This document shows, piece after piece, positions 1 to 4,531 of a stretch of DNA of 5,605 bases (position 1 is the stretch's first letter; each line of letters begins with the position of its first letter). Made by a program: the position numbers and the translations under genes. The notes under the pieces are model-generated. The model had not been told where the DNA came from, searched no databases, and saw only the letters and a list, made by a program, of their open reading frames with translations. Source of the DNA: Candidatus Woesearchaeota archaeon (GTDB lineage: Archaea; Nanoarchaeota; Nanoarchaeia; Woesearchaeales; UBA11576); the NCBI GenBank assembly GCA_013331125.1, contig DUGW01000066.1:1-5605 (forward strand). Reading direction: 5' to 3'.

Positions 1-1524
1 AGCGGCGCTATCCATATCCATGACCTGACAAACGGCGTCATCGGCTACTGTGCAGGCTGGTCGCTGAAGAACCTACTGTTGATGGGCTTCGGCGGAGTGC
101 CTGGCAAGGTGGACAGCAAGCCGGGCAAGCATATGGGGACCGTGGTGCACCAGATGGTCAACTACATCGGCTGCCTCCAGATGGAGTTTGCAGGGGCGCA
201 GGCATTCTCATCAGTCGACACCCTGCTTGCACCTTTTGTGAAGGCTGACAATATGACCTATAAGGAGGTCAAGCAGTGCATGCAGCAGCTGGTCTTCTCA
301 TTGAACATCCCTTCAAGATGGGGTTCACAGTATCCGTTCTCGAACCTGACATTCGACTGGACAGTGCCTGAAGACATGAAGAACAAGAAGGCGATCGTAG
401 GCGGAAAAGAGATGACCTTCACATACGGCGAATGCCAGAAAGAGATGGACATGATAAACAAGGCATTCATCGAGGTGATGACAGAAGGCGACGCCAAAGG
501 AAGGATATTCACATTCCCGATACCGACATACAACGTGACAAGGGACTTCGACTGGGAGTCAGAGAACGCAGAACTGCTGTTCGACATGACAGCAAAGTAC
601 GGGATACCATACTTCCAGAACTTCATAAATTCAGAACTGAACCCCGGGGATGTAAGGTCGATGTGCTGTAGGCTGCAGATGGACATGAGGGAATTGAGGC
701 AGAAAGGCGGAGGACTGTTCGGAGCAGTGGAGATGACAGGAAGCATCGGCGTAGTGACACTCAATATGGGAAGGATAGGATACCTTTCCAAGACAAAAGA
801 AGAGTATTTCGAGAGGATAGGGAGACTGATGGACATAGCAAGAGACAGCCTCGAACTGAAAAGGAAGATGGTACAGAGGAACATGGACAGAGGACTCATG
901 CCATTCTCGAAACGTTATCTGGGGACATTACAGAACCACTTCAACACCATCGGCCTCAACGGCATGAACGAGTCACTGAAGAACTTCTTCGGTCCGGAAG
1001 TGAACATGTCGACGAAGAAAGGGATAAAGTTCGCACAGGAAGTGCTCGATTTCATGAGAGACAGACTGATGAAATACCAGGAAGAGACAGGGAACATCTA
1101 CAACCTGGAGGCGACACCGGCAGAAGGGGTGTCTTACAGGCTGGCAAAGATAGACAAGGAAAGATACCCAGACATAATACCCGCAGGGAAAGACGAGCCG
1201 TACTATACGAACTCGACACAATTACCGGTGGATTACACAGAAGACATATTCGAAGCCCTTGAACTGCAGGACTCACTGCAGACAAGATATACAGGGGGGA
1301 CTGTGCTGCACGGATTCCTGGGAGAAGCAGTGACAGACGTAGAGACATGCAAGAACCTGGTGAAGAGGATAGCATACAACTTCAAGCTGCCCTACTTCAC
1401 GATAACACCGACGTTCTCAGTATGTCCGAAGCACGGTTACATAGCAGGAAGGCATGAGGAATGCCCTTACGAAGAGAGCGACGTGGAAGAGGAATACGGA
1501 GAAGTATCCTCCCAGCTGAGATAA
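1..1524 (+). CDS. nrdD: Anaerobic (class III) ribonucleoside-triphosphate reductase, large fragment; 5' end outside window, C-terminal radical domain on a separate ORF
   Basis: The frame is open from base 1, so the start and any ATP-cone lie upstream; 507 codons are visible. NrdD reduces ribonucleoside triphosphates to dNTPs anaerobically in the cytoplasm. Family marks are HIHDL (codons 5-9), YCAGW (16-20; its Cys probably equals the first active-site Cys, C79 in phage T4), GVPGKV, RSMCCRL (Met221-Cys222-Cys223, with Cys223 the likely thiyl-radical Cys) and GSIGVVTLNMGRIGY. Near the end are three zinc ligands: Cys475, His478 in CPKHGY, and Cys488 in ECPY. Normal NrdDs continue CPxCG...RVVGY...WNxGK. 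Here the chain instead ends in an acidic 18-residue tail and TAA. The missing part is encoded 17 bases downstream in another frame. The adjacent Cys pair plus a neighbouring redoxin suggests the thiol-dependent rather than formate-dependent type (inference). Sequencing frameshift is the main alternative to a true split. Confidence 0.93.
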   Translation, partial: SGAIHIHDLTNGVIGYCAGWSLKNLLLMGFGGVPGKVDSKPGKHMGTVVHQMVNYIGCLQMEFAGAQAFSSVDTLLAPFVKADNMTYKEVKQCMQQLVFSLNIPSRWGSQYPFSNLTFDWTVPEDMKNKKAIVGGKEMTFTYGECQKEMDMINKAFIEVMTEGDAKGRIFTFPIPTYNVTRDFDWESENAELLFDMTAKYGIPYFQNFINSELNPGDVRSMCCRLQMDMRELRQKGGGLFGAVEMTGSIGVVTLNMGRIGYLSKTKEEYFERIGRLMDIARDSLELKRKMVQRNMDRGLMPFSKRYLGTLQNHFNTIGLNGMNESLKNFFGPEVNMSTKKGIKFAQEVLDFMRDRLMKYQEETGNIYNLEATPAEGVSYRLAKIDKERYPDIIPAGKDEPYYTNSTQLPVDYTEDIFEALELQDSLQTRYTGGTVLHGFLGEAVTDVETCKNLVKRIAYNFKLPYFTITPTFSVCPKHGYIAGRHEECPYEESDVEEEYGEVSSQLR

Positions 1525-1530
1525 AAATAG

Positions 1531-1536
1531 AGGTGA
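1531..1536 (+). promoter_or_regulatory. Shine-Dalgarno AGGTGA that sets the start of the split NrdD C-terminal ORF
   Basis: AGGTGA lies five bases before the ATG at 1542 and matches the anti-Shine-Dalgarno end of archaeal 16S rRNA. A near-identical site (AGGTGAT) serves the redoxin gene. Its presence argues that the glycyl-radical piece is translated on its own rather than by frameshifting from nrdD. The same reading frame stays open upstream to about 1461, but that stretch resembles nothing in the family. Confidence 0.7.
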
Positions 1537-1541
1537 GTTTG

Positions 1542-1742
1542 ATGGCAAAGTGTGGAATGAAGTGCGAGATCTTCAGCAGAGTAGTGGGATACCACAGACC
1601 TGTAGGACAGTGGAACAAAGGCAAGAAAGAGGAGTTCAGACACCGAAGAGAATTCCAGGAAAAGACATGCCTATGCAGCGAACACGGAAACCGCGGGTTC
1701 CCAAAGACAAAGATGGAACAGGTGAACCAGTTCACGTTCTAA
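1542..1742 (+). CDS. Stand-alone glycyl-radical C-terminal domain of NrdD (split class III RNR subunit)
   Basis: This 66-residue ORF encodes the segment missing from the upstream NrdD. It begins MAKCG, then FSRVVGYHRPVGQWNKGKKE. Gly16 in RVVGY is the predicted radical-bearing glycine, the residue NrdG would activate. From Cys4 to Gly16 is 12 residues, the spacing I expect between the last zinc Cys and the radical Gly in single-chain archaeal NrdDs, so Cys4 would complete the zinc site begun by Cys475, His478 and Cys488 of the large chain. After the usual family end (near EEFRHRREF) there is an extra tail with Cys43-x-Cys45-x2-His48 ending QVNQFTF. It starts 17 bases after nrdD, -1 in phase, with its own ribosome binding site. 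Functionally it resembles the concept of GrcA/YfiD (a separate glycyl-radical piece for pyruvate formate-lyase), but here the main enzyme lacks the domain outright. Pairing of the two chains is inference. Confidence 0.85.
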   Translation: MAKCGMKCEIFSRVVGYHRPVGQWNKGKKEEFRHRREFQEKTCLCSEHGNRGFPKTKMEQVNQFTF

Positions 1743-1744
1743 AC

Positions 1745-1760
1745 TTTTTTTCCCTTTTTT
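1745..1760 (+). terminator. Double T-run, archaeal-type intrinsic terminator or attenuator
   Basis: Seven T (1745-1751), CCC, then six T (1755-1760) directly follow the stop of the glycyl-radical ORF. Archaeal RNA polymerase can terminate on oligo-T without a hairpin, and no hairpin is evident. Only 12 bases separate it from the redoxin start, too few for a separate promoter, so partial read-through that lowers redoxin expression is the likely effect. Confidence 0.55.
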
Positions 1761-1762
1761 AT

Positions 1763-1769
1763 AGGTGAT
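1763..1769 (+). promoter_or_regulatory. Shine-Dalgarno AGGTGAT of the redoxin gene
   Basis: AGGTGAT sits three bases before the ATG at 1773, immediately after the T-runs. It fixes the redoxin start and shows that the gene is read from a leadered transcript, most simply read-through from nrdD. Confidence 0.65.
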
Positions 1770-1772
1770 ATC

Positions 1773-2021
1773 ATGATCAAAAGCTACAAAATTATAACGA
1801 CACAGTTCTGCCACAAATGCCCGGCGATGAAAGAGTTCATGAGTTCTCAGAAGAAGCTGCCAGGAGAGGTGGTCAACGCATCAACACCAGAAGGGCTGGA
1901 AGTGGCAAAGAAGTTCCAGGTAGTGGCAGTACCTACAGTAGTATTCCTCGACGACAACGGAAAGATGGTGAAAAAGGTACAGGAGAAGGGAGAAGTTGAG
2001 GAAGTGCTTAAAAGCCTGTAG
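1773..2021 (+). CDS. Glutaredoxin/NrdH-like thioredoxin-fold redoxin, likely reductant for NrdD
   Basis: The 82-residue protein has the compact thioredoxin fold pattern: a first strand (KSYKIITTQF), the redox motif Cys13-His-Lys-Cys16 followed by Pro17, a helix, then VAVPTVVFLDDNGK with the cis-proline at Pro54 in the VPT turn typical of the fold. Length and the FCxxCP context match NrdH and archaeal glutaredoxin-like proteins. It would act in the cytoplasm as a dithiol donor. It lies 30 bases after the NrdD C-terminal ORF. Class III reductases of Neisseria bacilliformis and Methanosarcina barkeri use thioredoxin or NrdH rather than formate, and the adjacent Cys pair in this NrdD fits that mode. 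Pairing with NrdD is inferred from position; no cognate reductase is visible. A general redoxin role is the alternative. Confidence 0.85.
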   Translation: MIKSYKIITTQFCHKCPAMKEFMSSQKKLPGEVVNASTPEGLEVAKKFQVVAVPTVVFLDDNGKMVKKVQEKGEVEEVLKSL

Positions 2022-2026
2022 AAATC

Positions 2027-2034
2027 TTTTTAAC
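2027..2034 (+). promoter_or_regulatory. TATA-like element TTTTTAAC for the acetyltransferase gene
   Basis: The AT-rich element is centred about 27 bases before the ATG at 2057, where an archaeal TATA box would place the transcript start at or next to the start codon. No Shine-Dalgarno is present before that ATG (the stretch is pyrimidine-rich, TTTCTCCTCC). Its T5 run may also end transcripts from the redoxin gene. Confidence 0.5.
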
Positions 2035-2056
2035 ATAGTTGTTTCTCCTCCGGGAT

Positions 2057-2467
2057 ATGGACATAAGAACATATAAAGACGGCGATTTCCCTGAACTGGA
2101 AAGACTGCTGAAAGCCACCAGGCTATTCCAGCCAGAGATGGACAAACGCGACGTACTGTTCGACAAGATACTGGCATCACCAGGGTCAATCGTGGTAGGC
2201 GAAGAGGACGGAAACATAGTGGCATGCGTCTATTTCGTGCATGACCCATGGTGCTCAAGCATATTCCACCTAGCAGTGCACCCAGCCCACCAGAGAAGGA
2301 GGTTAGGGACACAGATGCTGCACGAAGCAGAGAAAAGACTGCAGGAGAGAGGGGCAAGAAGCGTCGGAGTATATGTCGAAGCATTAGATGCCACAGAATT
2401 CTACAGGAAGAACGGTTATGACGTCTTCGCAGAATACACCTGCATGGAGAAAGTGTTTCAGAAGTAA
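2057..2467 (+). CDS. GNAT-family N-acetyltransferase
   Basis: A 136-residue single-domain GNAT protein. It opens MDIRTYKDGDF, the usual first strand and turn. The central VVGEEDGNIVACVYF is the beta hairpin, FHLAVHPAHQRRRLG is motif A with the acetyl-CoA pyrophosphate-binding loop (QRRRLG), and ATEFYRKNGYDVF is motif B with the conserved Tyr. GNAT enzymes move an acetyl group from acetyl-CoA to an amine; the substrate cannot be read from the sequence, and a RimI-like protein acetylase or a small-molecule acetylase are both possible. The ATG at 2057 was chosen over an in-frame TTG at 2039 because of the TATA spacing and because family members start at this point. The last 10 bases overlap the convergent zinc-ribbon gene. 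No link to nucleotide metabolism is evident. Confidence 0.88.
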   Translation: MDIRTYKDGDFPELERLLKATRLFQPEMDKRDVLFDKILASPGSIVVGEEDGNIVACVYFVHDPWCSSIFHLAVHPAHQRRRLGTQMLHEAEKRLQERGARSVGVYVEALDATEFYRKNGYDVFAEYTCMEKVFQK

Positions 2468-2835
2468 TCTACGTCGTCGGTAGTAATAGTTATCTCCTTG
2501 GGCTGGAAGGTCTTCTTGGGAGGGGATTGCATGTATTGCTTCTTCTGGTCTTTGCTTTCTTTCTGCTCCTGTCTCTTGGAGTAGTCAAAGATGAGATTGT
2601 TGTCAAGTATCCTCTTGGCGTTGACATTGCCGCACTTGAGGCAGTCGAAATAAAGACCCCACTTCCCGCTCATAGGAGCGACAGAACCACCGCAAAGACA
2701 CTTAAGCGGAGGTAGGAGAGCAGTCTTGTGGGCAGTGCAGACAGGCACGCCTTCCTTGGATGTGGTAGTGGCCTGCTTACCGCAGAAAGGACAGTTGGTT
2801 ATACGGGATTCACCGTAACGTTTAGGGATATGCAT
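2458..2835 (-). CDS. Two-zinc-ribbon protein of unknown function with a disordered acidic-aromatic tail
   Basis: The 125-residue protein has two metal-binding modules. The first is Cys15-x2-Cys18 (NCPFCGK) with Cys33-x2-His36. The second is Cys46-x-Cys48 (KCLCGG) with Cys65-x2-Cys68 (DCLKCGN), joined by MSGKWGLYF, which recalls the C4 zinc ribbons at the C-terminus of type IA topoisomerases. Residues 87-110 are a Lys/Gln/Glu-rich linker (KRQEQKESKDQKKQ), probably disordered, and the protein ends ITTDDVDYF. I do not recognise a named family. Nucleic-acid binding is the plausible role for paired ribbons. The tail could be a partner-docking peptide like the acidic-aromatic tip of bacterial SSB, but this is speculation. 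It is transcribed from its own TATA-like box, divergent from the Nudix operon, and ends inside the acetyltransferase gene. Confidence 0.82.
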   Translation of the reverse strand: MHIPKRYGESRITNCPFCGKQATTTSKEGVPVCTAHKTALLPPLKCLCGGSVAPMSGKWGLYFDCLKCGNVNAKRILDNNLIFDYSKRQEQKESKDQKKQYMQSPPKKTFQPKEITITTDDVDYF

Positions 2836-2858
2836 GGAAAAGCCGGGCTTATTAAAGG

Positions 2859-2867
2859 TTTAAAAAC
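2859..2867 (-). promoter_or_regulatory. TATA-like element of the zinc-ribbon gene
   Basis: On the minus strand this reads GTTTTTAAA, centred about 28 bases before the ATG at 2835. With the usual archaeal TATA-to-start distance, the transcript would begin at or within a few bases of the start codon. No Shine-Dalgarno is seen. It is back to back with the Nudix promoter. Confidence 0.55.
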
Positions 2868-2882
2868 TTAACTATCAAAACC

Positions 2883-2889
2883 TATATAA
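2883..2889 (+). promoter_or_regulatory. TATA box TATATAA for the Nudix-nrdG-dut operon
   Basis: TATATAA preceded by A-rich sequence (ATCAAAACC, a possible BRE) is the clearest archaeal promoter in the window. Its centre lies about 30 bases before the ATG at 2916, giving a nearly leaderless first gene. No T-run interrupts the five genes that follow. Confidence 0.7.
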
Positions 2890-2915
2890 GAAAGAAAGAC
2901 CGACTGCACACTGAA

Positions 2916-3320
2916 ATGGAAAGACCAAAAGTAGGCGTCGGGACGATAGTCATCAAGGATGGCAAAGTCCTGCTAGGAAAGAGGAAGAATGCGCACGGAG
3001 AAGGGACATGGTGCTTCCCAGGAGGACACCTGGAAGGAGGAGAGGAAGTAGAAGAATGCGCAAGAAGAGAGACAAAAGAAGAGACAGGCCTTGAGATCAA
3101 GAACATAAGGCTGGGAACATTCACAAACGACATCTTCGAGAAAGAGAGAAAACACTACATCACACTATACGTGCTCGCAGAACCAGCATCAGGCGAACCG
3201 AAAGTGATGGAACCGGAAAAATGCGAGAGGTGGGGATGGTTCAGGTGGGAAGAACTGCCAAGACCACTGTTCGTACCAGTAGAAAACCTGTTGAAAGCAG
3301 GGTATAATCCTTTTCACTAA
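2916..3320 (+). CDS. Nudix hydrolase, NUDT15/MutT-like nucleotide diphosphatase
   Basis: A 134-residue Nudix protein with an intact Nudix box GX5EX7REUXEEXGU. It starts at the second Gly of FPGGHLEGGEE and runs through RRETKEETGL, so all metal-binding Glu are present. Features outside the box resemble human NUDT15-type enzymes: RPKVGVGTIVI at the N-terminus, KVLLGKRK, HYITLYVLAEP, EPEKCERWGWFRWEELP and GYNPF at the end. Such enzymes hydrolyse (d)NTPs to monophosphates and clear damaged or excess nucleotides in the cytoplasm; the exact substrate is not predictable from sequence alone. It is the first gene of a five-gene operon and precedes nrdG by 12 bases, which supports a nucleotide-pool role. 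The ATG fits both the TATA spacing and the family's usual start. Confidence 0.92.
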   Translation: MERPKVGVGTIVIKDGKVLLGKRKNAHGEGTWCFPGGHLEGGEEVEECARRETKEETGLEIKNIRLGTFTNDIFEKERKHYITLYVLAEPASGEPKVMEPEKCERWGWFRWEELPRPLFVPVENLLKAGYNPFH

Positions 3321-3327
3321 GGGGGGT
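3321..3327 (+). promoter_or_regulatory. G-rich ribosome binding site GGGGGGT of nrdG
   Basis: GGGGGGT begins right after the Nudix stop and ends five bases before the nrdG ATG. It differs from GGAGGT by A to G, which could still pair with the anti-Shine-Dalgarno through a G-U wobble. A matching G6 run precedes dut. Confidence 0.5.
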
Positions 3328-3332
3328 CAGAC

Positions 3333-4040
3333 ATGATAATAGCAGGACTACAGAAGACATCACTTGTCGATTATCCAGGGAAGATATGCTCAACGATATT
3401 CTTGGCAGGATGCAACCTAAGGTGCGGATTCTGCCACAATCCAGAATTGGTCATACCGGAACTTGTACAGGAACACACAGTACCGATGAATCCTGATGAG
3501 CTGGTAAGGCAGATCAAAGAGAGGCAGAAATACATAGACGGCGTATGCATAACAGGAGGGGAGCCGCTGCTGAACAAAGACATATTCAAGCTGTGCGATG
3601 AGCTGAAAAGACTCGGACTGCTGGTGAAGGTGGACACAAACGGATGCCACCCATTCGCGCTCAGACAGCTCATAGAGTTCAAGATGGTCGATTATGTGGC
3701 CATGGATATCAAGGGACCGAAGGAGAAATACCGCGAAATCGTAGAAAAAGATATAAATATGGACAGGATAGAGGAGAGCATAGAGCTATTGAAGAAGGGA
3801 AAGGTGGAATACGAGTTCAGGACCACAGTGGTCAAAGGGGTCCATCTGTTCGCAGACATCGTGAAGATCGGCGAATGGCTGAAAGGGGCAAGACAATATT
3901 ACCTGCAGCAATTCAATGTAAAAGCGAAATACATAGACCCGAAGTTCGAAAAGAACATACCCTACACACCAGCAGAGCTACGAGAGATGCAGACCGCACT
4001 CAAGGGATGCTTCGAGAAGGTGGGAGTGAGGGGAATCTAA
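3333..4040 (+). CDS. nrdG: Anaerobic ribonucleotide reductase-activating protein, radical SAM
   Basis: A 235-residue radical-SAM protein. The cluster motif is Cys27-x3-Cys31-x2-Cys34 within AGCNLRCGFCHNPE, followed by the SAM-binding TGGEP at 74-78 and later VDTNG and VAMDIKGP. The N-terminal GLQKTSLVDYPGK is typical of the longer archaeal/anaerobe NrdG type rather than the short E. coli form. It cleaves SAM reductively with a [4Fe-4S] cluster and abstracts hydrogen from the NrdD glycine, here predicted to be Gly16 of the separate 66-residue chain. It therefore would have to recognise that small chain or the assembled complex. It lies 12 bases after the Nudix gene, separated from nrdD by about 1.6 kb with two unrelated genes between. 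Related radical-SAM activases of other glycyl enzymes share the fold, but with nrdD nearby this assignment is firm. Confidence 0.93.
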   Translation: MIIAGLQKTSLVDYPGKICSTIFLAGCNLRCGFCHNPELVIPELVQEHTVPMNPDELVRQIKERQKYIDGVCITGGEPLLNKDIFKLCDELKRLGLLVKVDTNGCHPFALRQLIEFKMVDYVAMDIKGPKEKYREIVEKDINMDRIEESIELLKKGKVEYEFRTTVVKGVHLFADIVKIGEWLKGARQYYLQQFNVKAKYIDPKFEKNIPYTPAELREMQTALKGCFEKVGVRGI

Positions 4041-4043
4041 AAA

Positions 4044-4047
4044 GAGG
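4044..4047 (+). promoter_or_regulatory. Shine-Dalgarno GAGG for the 54-residue membrane protein
   Basis: GAGG ends four bases before the ATG at 4052, just after the nrdG stop. It sets this start; the frame is open far upstream, but that stretch is nrdG read in another frame. Confidence 0.5.
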
Positions 4048-4051
4048 AAAG

Positions 4052-4216
4052 ATGATATATTCATTAGGACGGAACATAATGTTCGTGGTGCTTGCACTGA
4101 TATCCAGCCTGGCACTCATAAGCATGCACCCATTACTTTCTATCGTGTTCTTCATACTGGCTATACTGTACGTAGTGTTCGAATACGACATAGAGGAGTA
4201 CGTGAAAAATGCCTAA
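4052..4216 (+). CDS. Small two-helix membrane protein of unknown function (54 aa)
   Basis: Unrecognised family. Residues about 9-25 (IMFVVLALISSLALISM) and 28-43 (LLSIVFFILAILYVVF) form two hydrophobic helices joined by a very short turn at HP, so it is probably a membrane hairpin with both ends on one side. The short C-terminus is acidic (EYDIEEYVKNA). It starts 11 bases after nrdG with a GAGG site and overlaps the next gene by eight bases, so it is co-transcribed and probably translationally coupled to it. Position inside a dNTP operon does not by itself reveal a role. The hydrophobic pattern, ribosome binding site and overlap make it a credible real gene despite its size. Confidence 0.72.
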   Translation: MIYSLGRNIMFVVLALISSLALISMHPLLSIVFFILAILYVVFEYDIEEYVKNA

Positions 4217-4508
4217 GCTAAACAAGATCAGCAAGCTGTTCGAGACAAGGTTCAGGGAGATAATAGCAACAGGACTGGTCTTCGCGACGATAAGCGTATA
4301 CCTCTACCAGAGACACTACAGATACTCAGGAGACGACGTGACCGGACTGATTGCGGCGTCAGCACTGTTCCTGTCGATAATAATGATAGGACAGGCGATA
4401 AGAGGATGGAGAGACGTGGCACAGTGGCAGGGAAGGTTCGTCACGATGAGGACAAAGAAAGGAGACCACCTGAGCATAAAGAAGAGAGTGAAGAAGAGCT
4501 GGAGATAG
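4209..4508 (+). CDS. Small basic two-helix membrane protein of unknown function (99 aa)
   Basis: Unrecognised family. There are two predicted membrane helices, residues about 18-33 (EIIATGLVFATISVYL region) and 45-63 (TGLIAASALFLSIIMIGQA). A short loop with RYSGDD lies between them. The N-terminus (MPKLNKISKLFETRFR) and the C-terminal third (RTKKGDHLSIKKRVKKSWR) are strongly basic, so by the positive-inside rule both ends should face the cytoplasm. Such a tail could touch nucleic acid or acidic lipids (inference). It overlaps the preceding 54-residue membrane gene by eight bases, with GAGGAG ten bases before its ATG. The two proteins are plausibly partners, one with an acidic and one with basic ends. 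It ends 23 bases before the dUTPase ATG. Confidence 0.75.
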   Translation: MPKLNKISKLFETRFREIIATGLVFATISVYLYQRHYRYSGDDVTGLIAASALFLSIIMIGQAIRGWRDVAQWQGRFVTMRTKKGDHLSIKKRVKKSWR

Positions 4509-4513
4509 ATTCT

Positions 4514-4519
4514 GGGGGG
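4514..4519 (+). promoter_or_regulatory. G6 run, ribosome binding site bearing on the dut start
   Basis: GGGGGG lies 12 bases before ATG 4532 and 6 bases before an in-frame GTG at 4526. The same G6 run precedes the nrdG ATG at exactly six bases. By that spacing GTG 4526 could be the true start, adding two residues. I kept the ATG because family members commonly begin at MKI. Confidence 0.4.
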
Positions 4520-4531
4520 AGTACAGTGGAA

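Noticed and set aside
261..282. A strong internal GGAGGT site before an in-frame ATG in nrdD
   Set aside because: It is simply Lys-Glu-Val codons within conserved coding sequence. A start there would remove active-site segments.
258..899. A 213-codon minus-strand open frame inside nrdD
   Set aside because: It is antisense to conserved NrdD sequence, has no family features, and is open because the plus strand is poor in T at the relevant codon positions.
1461..1541. Programmed -1 frameshift fusing nrdD to the glycyl-radical ORF
   Set aside because: The frames would join, but about 25 unrelated residues would then lie between the two Cys of the zinc CxxC. No convincing slippery heptamer was seen before the nrdD stop.
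1462..1550. A bulge-helix-bulge mRNA intron joining the two NrdD parts
   Set aside because: Removing about 80 bases would restore CPYCG or CPKCG, and TGCC (1462-1465) can pair with GGCA (1544-1547). However, no flanking helices form around that pairing, and cuts at the bulge positions would excise 82 bases and leave the wrong frame. The ribosome site before ATG 1542 explains the layout better.
3644..4051. A long upstream extension of the 54-residue membrane protein
   Set aside because: That stretch is nrdG read out of frame (Arg/Gly-rich, no motifs). The ATG at 4052 follows a GAGG site just after the nrdG stop.
4406..4525. An N-terminal extension of dUTPase overlapping the 99-residue membrane gene
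   Set aside because: The extra residues are a charged out-of-frame reading of that gene. The dUTPase family starts near MKI, a few residues ahead of the motif I region.
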